Source of the DNA: Salvia splendens | Lineage: Eukaryota; Streptophyta; Magnoliopsida; Lamiales; Lamiaceae | Assembly: GCF_004379255.2 (NCBI RefSeq) | Contig: NC_056047.1 | Location: 24,132,293 to 24,196,292 of the forward strand | Direction of reading: 5' to 3' | DNA: 64,000 nucleotides | Shown here: positions 10,891 to 21,769 of the stretch, piece by piece | Layout: each line of letters opens with the position of its first letter | Position numbering within the stretch: position 1 is the first letter of the stretch | Translations under genes and position numbers: made by a program | Notes under the pieces: model-generated | What the model saw: only the letters and a program-made list of their open reading frames with translations | Databases searched by the model: none | What the model was told of the DNA's origin: nothing

Positions 10891-11111
10891 TTTTTATTTT
10901 ATTTGTAATTTGTTATTTTTATTGTGGTTTTTTTAATGAATTTTAGTATTATGAAAATGTTTTTGTGTAATTGAATTTTATATTAATTGTGCTCGTCCTT
11001 GCGGAAGAGCACAGTTGTGGGTGTTGTGCTCTTGCCAGAGAGCAGGCATGAATAGTACCGCCCGGGCCCACAACCGTGCCGCTGGCAAGAGCACGGTTGT
11101 GGATGCTCTGA

Positions 11112-11923
11112 GTATTATTTGAAATACTTGTTAGCCATTCTTTATATAGAATATATAATTGTAAAGAAAGAAAGAAAGAAACCATGTGGTCTACATAAAT
11201 CTATTTAAACTTAATATCAAGCATGTAAACCCGATTACATCTTAACCATAGAGATTATATCAAGAAGAAGACCATCCATCCGGAGGCGGTGGTGGTGGCT
11301 CATGGGCCGCTGTGGGACAATGGGTTAATGGTGTATGTGAAGTGGAGTTGACCCTCAAGAATAAGACGGCGGCGGCGGCGGCCTTGCGTAGTGATCGCTC
11401 CGGCAAGTGTTGTGATGTGGTTACTTTGTAGTCAACATATATCTATATAAATCAAATGGAAACATCGGAGATATCAAGAAATTAATCAATAAAATCTACT
11501 TTTTTTTCTTTATATCTCCAATTCTTCCTCTATCTTGATACAAATCGTATGAGGTTTCTACAATTATAGGGTTCCGCTAATCATGACATTATGTTAAAAA
11601 AATCAATTTTCTCGTACAATGTTCATTACGTCTAACTATAGTTGAATCGTGCTATTTCTTTTATGATAAAAATCAGAAAGAAAGACTAACAATAATAATA
11701 ATATGTAGAAAAATGAAATTATTTATTTTAATTTAACAAAAATGAATGGAGTATTATTTATTAAGAAAAGAAAAGCTTTTTCTTTTTATGAAATGGGAAT
11801 TGGGCATATTTCGTAAAAATAAATTACGGTGAATAGATAGGGTAAATTTGCACAACAAAAATACAATAAAAATTGATTGATATATCTAAACTTTGGGAAA
11901 TTGAAAAAATTGACAAAATTAGT
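11112..11923. other. AT-rich host DNA without a gene
   Basis: No coding region is supported. A short gaaa microsatellite lies near 11165-11180. The block 11180-11270 is a diverged copy of 37733-37840. A GC-richer patch at 11282-11429 (ggcggtggtggtggc, gcggcggcggcggcc) may be a gene scrap, but I cannot recognise it. Confidence 0.5.
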
Positions 11924-11927
11924 TCAT

Positions 11928-12297
11928 TGCTGAGGGAATACTCGTGCATCGTCCAGTGCCCGAAATCGGCCTCCAAGCCCGGGTGCTCGAAGGAGAGCAT
12001 CTTGGATTGGCCGATAATTTGGCCATTCTAGGAGTCTTGGATCATCTTGGGGGCCGTTTGGCCGCCCCAAGTCCCGTTCCCCGCCCTTCGGGAAACCCTG
12101 TTCGAGTTTGAGACCCTCGAGAGGAATGTGAAGGCGTAGATGGTGTACTTGACATCGCCCTTCTCCTTCATCCTCGAGTGCCAACGCAACTCCACATTGT
12201 CGAAACAACCTTCCACGGATCTGACGATGGGCCGTAGATTTCCTTCACGGGAATGCCATTCCACGGCAGCTTCTCTTGCTTGACCCACGGATAAAGG
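11928..12297 (-). pseudogene. NAC transcription factor domain fragment
   Basis: Read on the minus strand from about 12297. The first stretch gives KLPWNGIPVKEIYG and DPW, which fits NAC subdomain B. After a frameshift near 12195 it gives ELRWHSR, then SRRAGNGTWGGQTAPK, MLSFE and GHWTMHEYSL, the order of NAC subdomains C and D. A stop codon also lies in the GTW-to-MLSF interval. NAC proteins are plant transcription factors whose N-terminal domain binds DNA. Here the start (subdomain A) and the variable C-terminal activation region are missing, so this is a dead internal fragment in AT-rich DNA. Assignment to a NAC subfamily is not possible. Confidence 0.75.
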
Positions 12298-12321
12298 TAT
12301 ATATTTTACAATTTTTGACAA

Positions 12322-13148
12322 GCTTTCTCCTTGCTTAAAATTTTAAGAATTTAAAGAATTAAAATTTTAAAAAGTGAAATAAAAATAAAAATTATGAAAC
12401 ACCTATAATTAAAATTGTGAACCCAATTATTATTAATATATCTTATTGCATGATGAATTAGGCTAAAACTCTAATAGTAGTACTATATTTCATAAAACAA
12501 TATTGACTACACAACGTTAAAATATTAAATAAACGAGTTAAGAATATGTGATGATTTATTTGATAGAGGATCTCGTAACATTTCAAAAACAAGAATTTAT
12601 AGAATATAATATTTTGGAAAGTAAAGAATTAAATATAAAATAATGAAATTTTTAATTCAATTACTCTTAATATATCATATAGTATTACATTTTTATTTTC
12701 ACATTTTATACTGGATTGAGCTAAGAACTCTATTTTATAAAGAAATGAAAAAATATTAACTATATATCGTTAAAATTATGTGATTCTCTTTTTTATCAAG
12801 GTCAATAGTAACAATATAAAATATTAAGAATTTAAATAAATTAAAATTTGCAGTAAATAATAAAAGTTGTAAAAGTTGCAATATTCTTAAAATCAAAACC
12901 GTAACCTCACTTAAGTTTAATATATCACATATCAAATTGAAAATTTGGAAAATAAATAATTAAAATCAAAATTATAAATCATTAAATTAAAACTGTTAAC
13001 TCAATTAGTATTAACACATCATATATCAAATTTTAATCTATTTTATAATATAGTGGAACTAAGAACTCTAATATTTTTATAAAGAAAAAAATAAAATATG
13101 AATCATATAACTTAAAGTATTAAATAGACGAGTTAAAAACATGTAGGT
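12322..13148. other. AT-rich intergenic DNA
   Basis: Very AT-rich with short recurrent phrases (taagaatttaaa, aaattgtgaacccaatta, aatatatcat) that look like decayed repeats. I see no gene and no clear element boundaries. Confidence 0.5.
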
Positions 13149-13426
13149 CACTACAAAAAAAAGCGCAAAATAGTGACACAATTAGTGACGGAGTCCAATA
13201 GCTCAACTAGTGACAGAATTAGTGTCTGAATAGTGTCAGTCACTAATAGTGACAGATTACTCCATCACTAACGTGAAGCAGTCGCCTATGGTTTCCGTCA
13301 TAGTAACTTTAGTGACGTTAACAATGGATCTACCTAATCTTGATCTGTCACTAATTTGTTAAGTGAAGAAATTTCACTGATTAGTGACGAAAATATCCCT
13401 CACTAATGGACGATTTTTTTGTAGTG
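13149..13426. mobile_element. CACTA-like miniature inverted-repeat element
   Basis: 278 bp bounded by cactacaaaaaaa and its inverse ttttttgtagtg. The inside has several tagtgac/cactaat subrepeats in both orientations, as in short non-autonomous plant CACTA elements. A 3-bp target duplication is not evident (ggt against att), so the class is tentative. There is no coding capacity. Confidence 0.6.
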
Positions 13427-14404
13427 ATTATTTTTTGATCTAGGTTCGATTGTAACATTCCAAAAATTAAGAATCAAGAAATTAAATGTCCGAGAAAAAA
13501 AAATATTTATTAAAATCTACTCTCGAAGATACAGATATAATGGATCAGATACATATGTTTGTAATATACTTAGATAATTTTAAGATGGAAAGAAACACTA
13601 CAAAAGGGAATTGATCAAATGTGTTTGTAATCTGTATGTGATAAAAATGATGTAAATAAATTTTTTTATTTTTAAGTAAATTGGATTAACAGAAAATTTG
13701 TTGATGGAGAATTATAATTGGAGAAGAAGAAAGTGAAAATTTGTTGATTGAGAATTATAACCAGAGAAGAAGAGATTGAGAATTTGTTGATGGAGGAATA
13801 GAGTTAGAAAATAAATGAGGCAACGAATGAAATAATTGGTTTAGAGATGTAATTAGATGAGCTCGGCGTTAGTTTATATCATTAAGACATTCCATAATTA
13901 AAAAGAAGACATGGTTTTATATACTCTAAGGGTAAAATAGTATATATGCAAAACATATATTTGATAAAAAATTAAATATTGTATAAAATTACTATTTAAA
14001 CCCCATGGCAATGTCATTATGTCTAAAAATCATTTATCTTTTTTATATCTATACAGTATGTTCGCACTTAATTTTCAGCTGTTTTATACAACGTTTTTTA
14101 TCCAGTTCAAGAGTGTTTAGGAGTTAAAGTTATGGAAACTAAATCTGTCCTATATTCTGATTTTGTAACTAATTTAACTGATGATATCTAAATACCATAT
14201 CTACAAATTTCGTAAATTGAGTGACGAGTATCTATTATTTTTAATGCTAAATAAATAACATATTCCTATCTTATCAAATTCCATTAGTACTATAAATTTG
14301 GTAAATTGAGGTGATGAGTATCTATTTTTTATAAATAACATAGAAATTTGTGAGATCAAATCTTCTAAAAAAAATACATATTTATTCGGTATATATATAT
14401 ATAT

Positions 14405-14442
<38 letters not shown>

Positions 14443-14648
14443 AAATGAGGGATATCTTTCGTAAGATTTCAATTTAAATCAAATTAAGATGTTCCATAAC
14501 ATATTTAAATATTATGTACGAAAATAAATATTGCGTACATTACAATCTATTAATACATTTTGGCCCTTTTAATATTTTTATGGTTTTAAGTCAAAATTGT
14601 AAACTCAATTAATATCCAATATTAAATTTTAATTTGTCTTCTGATATA
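13427..14648. other. AT-rich host DNA with a duplicated block
   Basis: No gene is seen. The part from about 14040 to 14520 is a diverged copy of 32890-33560 (shared phrases include tctgtcctatattctgat and gatgatatctaaat). The repeated phrase gagaagaagagattgagaatt near 13690-13790 is a small local duplication. Confidence 0.55.
14390..14440. repeat. TA-rich microsatellite
   Basis: An almost pure (TA)n run broken once by ttttca near 14404. The paralogous block at 33240 lacks this expansion. Confidence 0.9.
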
Positions 14649-14874
14649 CTCTCTTTGTCCCCAAAGAATATTCATTTTGGGTTCGACACGAGTTTTAATG
14701 TAAAATTGGGAAAGTAAGAGAGATGTAGAGAGAAAAAGTAATTTAAGTATTGTTAGTGGAGAATGAGTCCCACCACCTCATTGGAGTGAGAAGAGTTTTC
14801 AAAATTGAAAAGTGCATATTCTTGTGGGACGGACTAAAAGGGAAAGAGTGCATATTCTTGTGGGACGGAGGGAG
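14649..14874. mobile_element. Stowaway-like MITE
   Basis: The left end ctctctttgtccccaaag and right end cttgtgggacggagggag are inverted copies, flanked by TA at 14647-14648 and 14875-14876. TA duplication and this terminal type are those of plant Stowaway (Tc1/mariner) MITEs. Near the right end the phrase gcatattcttgtgggacgga is doubled. Confidence 0.85.
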
Positions 14875-15238
14875 TATTAATAATTGATTTAACACCAATA
14901 TTTTATAAAGTAAAAGATTTTTTTTAATATGTATAATTCGGGGTATTAAATAAATAAGTTAGGAAAATGGATTAATATTTTGATGGAGGTGCTAATGCAA
15001 TTGTAACATTTCAAAAATTAGAATTAAATAAAACTCAAATCCTGAAAGTCACATACAGGAAAAACATTATCGTTACTTAGGAATAGGAATATTTGGAGCT
15101 AAGACAAATCGATCAATATCCGACGAATATATATATACATAAAATTTTTTTTGCCAAGGATACTGTTAGGCCGCGAATTAGCCAAAGATAATTTATGTGA
15201 AAATAATTTATACTAGTAGAATTATCTAGATACTAATA

Positions 15239-15490
15239 CTCCTTGTGTCCCATAAAAATAGGAACTTTCCTTGTGTGCCATAAAAATAGGAACTTTGGGT
15301 ATGACACGGGTTTTAATGCAAAATTAGTAAAATAGGAGAGCTATAAAAAGAAAAAGTGATGGACTATTGTTAGTAGAGAATGAGGCTCACCTCATAAGAG
15401 AGAAAAATATACCAAAAAAGGAAGATGACTATTTTTGTAAGATGACCCAAAATGAAAAAAAAGACTATTTTTATGGGACGAAGTGAACAG
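15239..15490. mobile_element. Stowaway-like MITE
   Basis: Ends are ctccttgtgtcccataaaaa and its inverse tttttatgggacgaagtg, with flanking TA at 15237-15238 and 15491-15492. About 25 bp at the left end (cataaaaataggaacttt) is doubled. Confidence 0.8.
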
Positions 15491-15671
15491 TAAATAACAG
15501 AATATTAGATATTTATAGTATAAGTACTAGAAAATTCAAGAATAGAGTAGTGATGCTTATATATATTAGAGAGTTTTAAACATTTTCCGGATGTTAGAAG
15601 CATTCTACCCTATATCAAAACTTTCAGGAGTTGAGCATTCTACTCTATACCAAAATAAACACTCTCACGTA

Positions 15672-15922
15672 CTCCCTCAGTCCGCCATTAGGAGTCTCAT
15701 TTCTTGGCTGCACGGGTTTTAAGAAATATTAAGAAAGTGGGTGGAAAAAAGTTAGTGGAATATGAGTCTCACTTGTATATATTAGTTTAAAATAAAATGT
15801 GAGTGAAATGAGTTAGTGGAATGTGAGACCCTAATACCATTTATGGTAAAAGTGAAGCGGGACTCCTATTCGCGGACGGACTAAAATGGAAAAACGGGAC
15901 TCTTATTCGCGTACGGAGGGAG
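15672..15922. mobile_element. Stowaway-like MITE
   Basis: Ends are ctccctcagtccgccatta and cgcgtacggagggag, flanked by TA at 15670-15671 and 15923-15924. It is related to the element at 36080-36331 in reverse orientation. The right subterminal part gggactcctattcgcg is doubled. Confidence 0.85.
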
Positions 15923-15924
15923 TA

Positions 15925-16764
15925 ACTCTCAACTCTTGTGCAATTAAACATGTAGTGTTACTATATATATATATATGGATGTGCTTAAAAAATAACTAAA
16001 AAACATATTTTCCGAATACTTTGTGTGTTTTACATTTGTTGTAAAAATTATATTTATATATTAATTGAGTCCACAACTTAAGAATATTCATTGTGTTGGA
16101 GGTGAAACTCCAACAACTGAGTCGGAAAGTACGACACCTAATATAGGTGTGCTATAAGATTCGATCGCGATCGATAGATGAAAGGAAATGTCATCTACAC
16201 ATGTACACATATAAACTTAAGATATATACATATATTACTGGTGTATATTACCGAATATTACCAAAAAATTTAACGAATATAACGAATTTACCGGTGCATG
16301 TTACCAAATATACCAAATATTATTAAAAATATTGCCGGTATAATGAATATTACCAGTATACCGATAGTCTAAAATATATATCGAAATCAATTTTATCGAA
16401 TTTATGATATTATATCGTATTTACAGATTAAATAATAATATAATTTAATATGTTGGATTAAAACGATAAATAAATCCATTATTGAAAACCGAAAAGTGAT
16501 CCAAGTTTTTCTAATCTTCATTTCTCACACGGTTAAAGAACAAAAATAAATTTAAGTATTGAAAATCTAAAAAAACAATAAAACTGAAAAATGGAAGGGA
16601 GATAAATAAGTTCAAAAAATTAAATGGGATATAATTATATTGAAATTGGTATAAATTCTAGATTAATAATAATTAACACTAATTTGAAACATAATAACAT
16701 ACCTTAGGAAATCATCAAAGTCGTTCAAACTCCACATGTTACAAATTAACTAGATTTATTCATA
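15925..16764. other. AT-rich host DNA with a duplicated block
   Basis: No gene. The part 16266-16440 (accggt, ttaccaaatata, gatagtctaaaata) is a diverged copy of 34444-34615. Confidence 0.5.
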
Positions 16765-16912
16765 ATCCTTCATAAGCAAATTCATAATCCTCCATAAGCA
16801 AATTCATAATCCAAGCAATATAATCCATAAGCAAATTTATAATCCTCCATAAGCAAATTCATAACCCATAAGCAAATTCATAATCCATAAGCAATATAAT
16901 CCATAATAAACA
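16765..16912. repeat. Irregular tandem repeat of a cataagcaaattcataatcc unit
   Basis: The unit recurs about six times with insertions of ccaagcaatataatc. It lies at the distal end of the decayed minus-strand gene fragment that follows. Confidence 0.8.
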
Positions 16913-16917
16913 GAACG

Positions 16918-17394
16918 CGTACGCCATGTCGGCTCCGGCAGCAGAAGTGGAGGGACCAGCGGAGGCAGCGTGAGTGGAGGTACCGGCTCTGACATCAGGA
17001 GTGGAGGGACTAGCTCCGGCATCAGGAGTGGAGGGACCTGCGGAATCGGAGAGACCGGTCGGCACTTGCGGTGGAAATGAGAGTGGCCCCGGGGTTCGAT
17101 CGGTCGGCGGGATGGCTGGCAAGATGTCCTCATCGAGGATCTTATACACAAGGGTTGCCACCTCTGAATCCATGTTGTCGTTAAAATCTCTTCCGAAAGA
17201 GCCTTATCATTCTTAATTACGTCGGTGAGTAACCCCCACCAAATTGGAGTAAGGAATGGTACAACTTTCAACCTGGTTTTCAGTAGCATATGTTGCAAAT
17301 CTAGATCTTCAGGCATCCCCAAGTCCCCAAAATTGGGTAAGAAGGAACCCATGAACATGACTCCAACGGAATAAAATACCAACGATGAAGAAAG
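16918..17394 (-). pseudogene. Fragment A of an unrecognised gene
   Basis: On the minus strand, reading from 17394, the frame contains FYSVGVMFMGSFLPNFGDLG and then VVPFLTPIWWGLLTDVI. After a frameshift near 17190 it continues with MDSEVATLVYKILDEDILP and a Ser/Pro/Gly-rich repeat tail (PSTPDAG, PSTPDV). I do not recognise the family. A hydrophobic stretch at the start could be a membrane segment. The same sequence is present at 33568-34125, where more of its N-terminal side survives. Fragment A is cut at 17395-17399 by the target duplication of the Athila element, and the sequence past that element does not continue the gene. It was therefore already truncated, or lost sequence later. Confidence 0.55.
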
Positions 17395-17399
17395 AAGCA

Positions 17400-18954
17400 T
17401 GATAGGGCATAAAGTGTGCAGGGGCTATAAAGTGTAAAAGCGGCAAATGCAAGATTGACTTGATCAACTCGATAAAGGAGTGAAAAATGGCCAGAAATGG
17501 AGCTAAGTTGATCAGTTGCGTACAAGCAGCAGAACTTGCCCAACCGACAAGTTGATCAAGTGGAGTGCACCACATGAAGTGATGAGTCACAGGAGAGAGA
17601 AGGAAAGATGCCATCTCAAGGGCACAAATGTCAAGATAGGATGGGCTTAACCTAGGAATTTGGGCCCAACATCATCCTATAAATAGCAAGGAGGATGCAT
17701 GCAAAGGGAGCTTTTTCGAGTCCTGTATCACTGTTGTCACTACACAATCCTCTTTTACATTTTCAAGCATGGAGCACGGGAGTTAGGAGTCATCGGAGCC
17801 GCAGTTCTACTTCAACCTTCTTCTTTTCTTCCTCGTTAGGGAAGAAAAGACGCAGATCTGTCTAAGAAGCCTTCATAGTTTGTTTATCTTTAAAACCCCG
17901 AGGGGTCGAAACAATTGTTGCTTAGTTTTCATTCATATTTTCTTTCGAATTTTAGTTGTTATTTCGTTTAGTCTCTACTCTGTTCCTGGTTGATGATCGA
18001 TCTTCTGATTTTGAGCCTAGGAATTATGTTTTGTTTATTGAGGATCGTTTGTGAAATGGAGTTTTCAATGCAAGCTGCTTTAGATCTGATGTTCTTTGTT
18101 CGTGTTTCTTTTATTTAGCTTAGTCTTGTTCTAATTTGGAAGATAGCTATGCGCAACTCAGTTATTTATGTTTAGATCTAAAGTTAGGAGGATGTATGTG
18201 ATGCATGTTGGGTTGGATTCGATGATTTCATAGTTGGATCTTGTTTAGATTACCTTTGTTGCTCCGTCTTCTGATTTTTCATAGTTAGATCCAAGTTTCA
18301 CTTTGTTAACTTGCATGAGTTTAGGATAGATACCTAAGACTTGTTTTCTCTTGGGTTAAATCGCATGGATTCATGTTTTGAATTGTTTGTTTCTCGCTTT
18401 AATGTCATATACTCTGTCTTCCTCTGCTGTGATGTTTGTTTTTAGATGCTTAGTGAAGAAGAAGGTCATAGTTCGTTAGGATCGCAGTCCCTGTTGCCTT
18501 GTCGTTGTTTGCAGCTTTTTTTTGTAGTGCGCTTTTCTCTCAGTGGTCCCCGTTCCTATGTTGACGTGTGGTTTATATATCTGAGTTGATCAGTTCAAGT
18601 TATGTTGTTTCATGTTGATAGTTTAGTTGATCAGGTTAGTTTATCGCTTGAGTAATTTTAGTGAACCCACCAGTAGTGAAGCGTGGCAGCAGCCAACCCC
18701 CCAACATGTCTCATACACAACTCGACATGCCTCTGTCCCTGTGGGATTCGACCCTTACTTCCCGTACTAGTCTATAGTATTGTGGGTTAAGGTATTGAAG
18801 GCCCTAAGCCTCTGCGTTTGTATAACCAACGACTAGATAGTTGCCTACTTGATCACTTCATTATTGACTTGATCAGTTGAGCAGTATCGATATACTAAAA
18901 TATGTTGTGTGAACTAGAGTTATTAGGTTGAGGGAAACCTCTCGCTAGCTTTCA
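17400..18954 (+). repeat. 5' LTR of the Athila element
   Basis: About 1555 bp, beginning tgatagggcataaag and ending ctagctttca. The start is set by the aagca duplication. The first 15 bp have no counterpart in the 3' LTR, where similarity begins at tgtgcaggggctata (17415 here, 29911 there). Confidence 0.8.
17679..17686 (+). promoter_or_regulatory. TATA box in the Athila 5' LTR
   Basis: tataaata within catcctataaatagcaag, about 280 bp into the LTR. It is conserved at the matching place in the 3' LTR near 30175. Confidence 0.6.
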
Positions 18955-18956
18955 AA

Positions 18957-18974
18957 TGGCACCGTTGCCGGGGA
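18957..18974 (+). other. Primer binding site of the Athila element
   Basis: tggcaccgttgccgggga lies 2 bp after the LTR. It differs by one base from the plant tRNA-Asp complement usual for Athila (a in place of g at position 5). Confidence 0.85.
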
Positions 18975-19055
18975 TGGATGGCATTTTTATGTGCATGTGT
19001 TTGAGATATTTGGTGTAAATAGTTGATTTATTTTGTTTATTTTCTTTCGCAGTTT

Positions 19056-20010
19056 ATGTACCGGAGCCCGAATTTTGGACGCTGGAACAACACAGTGAAA
19101 TTGAGAGACACGGAGGGTAACTGGAGGATAAGAGCAGCAGTTAACCCCGTTGTCACCAGGTCTGGGTTGAACGCAGGAGGGCCATCACATTTAAGCTCTG
19201 AAGGGGAGGAAGAAACCGAGCCAAAGGAAGAACCTGCTCCAATGGCCGATGTAGAATATAATGATCCCGAGATTAGATCCCTGAACGCCCACATAGACGG
19301 CGAGCCTTCTCACGCCATAGTGGTGACCCCTGCTCAGTCAGGGATTGAGATAAAGAACAATGTGCTAACGGTCATGCCACATTTTTAAGGGCGAAGAGTA
19401 GAGAACCCATACACCTTCCTGCACGAATTCTGCAAACTTTGTAGGATTCAAAAGCGACCAATGGGATCAAGCGAGGAAGATTACAGGCTGCGCACCTATT
19501 CCTTTCGCATTGCAAGGCAAGGCTGACACCTGGTTCATGAGGCTGCCTCAGAGATCTATAAAGACCTTGTCGGAGTTTCGACAAATATTCTTGGATTACT
19601 TCTTCCCCTCCACAAAAACAAATGCCTTGAAGAAGGAGATTCAAGGAGCCCGACAGGTTAGTGAGGAAACTTTGAGTGAATACTGGGGATGATACAAAGC
19701 ACCGCTCGTTGCATGCCCGAATAACCGTATGGTGGAAGCCGATGTTTACAACACCTTTTATGAAGGACTAACCCCTGAAAGCAAAGATCTAATGAACTCT
19801 TCGAGTGGTGGTGACTTCTCTAAACTGAAGGTGAGTGAGGCCAAAAGAGTGCTGGATAGATTGATCAATGCCAAGAGAGCATATGATAATCCACGTACCA
19901 CAATCTTGAGGCGGGTGCCAGTGAATACCTATGCAGACACAGTCGGGGAGAGAATGGAGGCTCGCATGGACAAGATAGAAAAGGCGCTATTAGCCGCGGT
20001 GGAGAAATAG
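19056..20010 (+). pseudogene. Athila gag, broken
   Basis: Pieces of gag occur in several frames. The N-terminal part (SPNFGRWNNTV) runs to a stop at 19386. The core follows with NPYTFLHEFCKL, then a frame change to ADTWFMRLPQRSIKT, FRQIFLDYFFPSTKTNALKKEIQGARQ and, after another stop, YNTFYEGLTPESKDLMNSSSGGDFSKL. These are hallmark stretches of Athila gag. A Gln/Asn-rich low-complexity tail extends to about 21000. At least three stops or shifts make it non-functional. Confidence 0.88.
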
Positions 20011-21107
20011 AATCAGCCTGTCCGGCATGAGAAAGTGAATGTTGTAGTAAGCCAGGAAGGGATGTATCCCAGCTACGGACCTCAGGGAGACCCTGATCTT
20101 CAAGCTCAGGTAAGTGCTGCTCGGCATTGGAGCCCCTAATGGGAATTGGATTCTCGGGAAACAGAGAGAAACTCCATGGAGAGAACACCCAAATTTTAGA
20201 TGGTCAGATCAGAACCAGAGTCATCCACCACCACCAGTCAACACGTATCAACAACCACCCGCTATTACTTACTAGCAACCACCGGCCATAACTCATCAAC
20301 AGCCGCCGACTATCAGTTATCCACAGCAGCATGAGGGGTAACCCCAATGGCAGAAGAACCACGAAGGGTAGAACAACTGGAACAACAATAGGGGACAGGG
20401 GAATCAGCCGCACTGGCAGAACAGGAATCAGAACAATCAAATGGTCTCCTATGTTCCACCGCGTCAGAGAAACTACCAGAGTCAGAATTCAATTGCTCCA
20501 TCGCAACAACAAGGAAGTCAAGGACCACCAGGAAATTTCCATCATGGGTAAGGATCTTCTTCCGGTAATCCGCAGGGAGCAACCTCCAGCCAGCCGACGG
20601 CCAAGCAACCCAAGGGAACAGAGGAGCTGATTGGAGACTTGCTAAACTCTCAGCAGCATATCCAAGGAAATATGCTGGCCAACAATGATGTGGTACATAG
20701 GCTACAAGATGCTCAACTAGAGCACAAGGCAGCCATGTACACGCTCACCAAACAAATCTCATAAATGGCAACTACATTGAACGAGATACGTGGGCATAAT
20801 GGTCACCTTCCCGCCACTGTCAAGATGCCAGATAGAGCTAACATTAGCAAGAATACGAAGGAACTATGCTGAACCCTTGGGGGGAACAGACGAAGGAAGT
20901 GAGATAATGAACCGAGGGCAGAGGAACAGAGGCCTCCTTGGACAAGGGAAAGGGCCCACTACCTCATTTTTCCGACCCGATATTTCCTGATGAAGAACCT
21001 GAAGAGTTGTACAAAGAGAAAAGAAGGCAGGTGGGGGACGACCATAATGAAGGACCAAGTAGTACGGTCAAACGTGCCAAACCTTACCCATATTGGGGTG
21101 AACCTAA

Positions 21108-21629
21108 GTGACAGAAGGAGGACTGGACACAAAGGTAGTTATCCAATTAGCTGACAGGTCATGCTTAAACCCAGAGGGAGTTATGGAGAATATGATCGTG
21201 AGGGTGCACAATTTCTTATATCCGGTGGATTTCTATGTAATCCGAATGAACGAGTCAGAGGCAGGGGAATCAAGTGGAGTTTTGTTTGGGAGGCCATTCC
21301 TGAGGATAGCTAAAACCATAATTGATGTCAGCGATGGCACAATTTGTCTTGAATATCATGGCGAAAAATTCACGTTCAACATTGATGAAGCCATGAAGAA
21401 TCCACCAGACATGGAGAATCTATACTCTCTTGATGTAATTACGCCTTTAGTCCAGGAGTTCCTTGAAACTGAACTCCTACAAGGGCAACTTGAGGCTTCT
21501 GAGTTGGAAGATTCCATTGATAAAGAGGTTGCAAATTGGTGCGAGGCACTGGTGACACGTGAATTGATGGATGAGGAAATTAATGAGGCTATTATGGGAT
21601 TTTGCCAAAAGCCAGGTTTAGCTGGATAA
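21108..21629 (+). pseudogene. Athila protease region, active site lost
   Basis: The frame gives VVIQLADRSCLNPEGVMENM, VDFYVIRMNES, GVLFGRPFLRIAKTIIDV and TICLEYHGEKFTF. These match the C-terminal half of the aspartic protease and the protease-RT linker of Athila. The catalytic D(L/T)GAS block expected just upstream is not found between 21000 and 21108. The 173-residue frame is open, but it is only a fragment of the polyprotein. Confidence 0.75.
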
Positions 21630-21769
21630 AGTGACTTGGCCCAACTGAACAGTTTAGAGGAACTGAGCAGTCTAGAAAAATTACCCATCTTTGGGGAACT
21701 TGCAGAAAAAAGGGTCTGGAGAGGAACCCACTATCACAAGAGGCAATCTCACCCAAGAAGGAGTTGAAG

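Larger units (their letters stand above)
9302..11108 (+). mobile_element. PIF/Harbinger-type DNA transposon carrying ORF1 only
   Basis: The termini are inverted: gagcatccgcagcgg at 9302 and ggatgctc ending at 11108, imperfect beyond the first eight bases. The 3-bp duplication tga lies at 9299-9301 and 11109-11111. PIF/Harbinger elements make 3-bp TNA-type duplications. The 1.8-kb element has a TATA box and one ORF of the accessory Myb-like type. No DDE transposase frame is present. It would depend on a transposase supplied from elsewhere. Confidence 0.8.
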
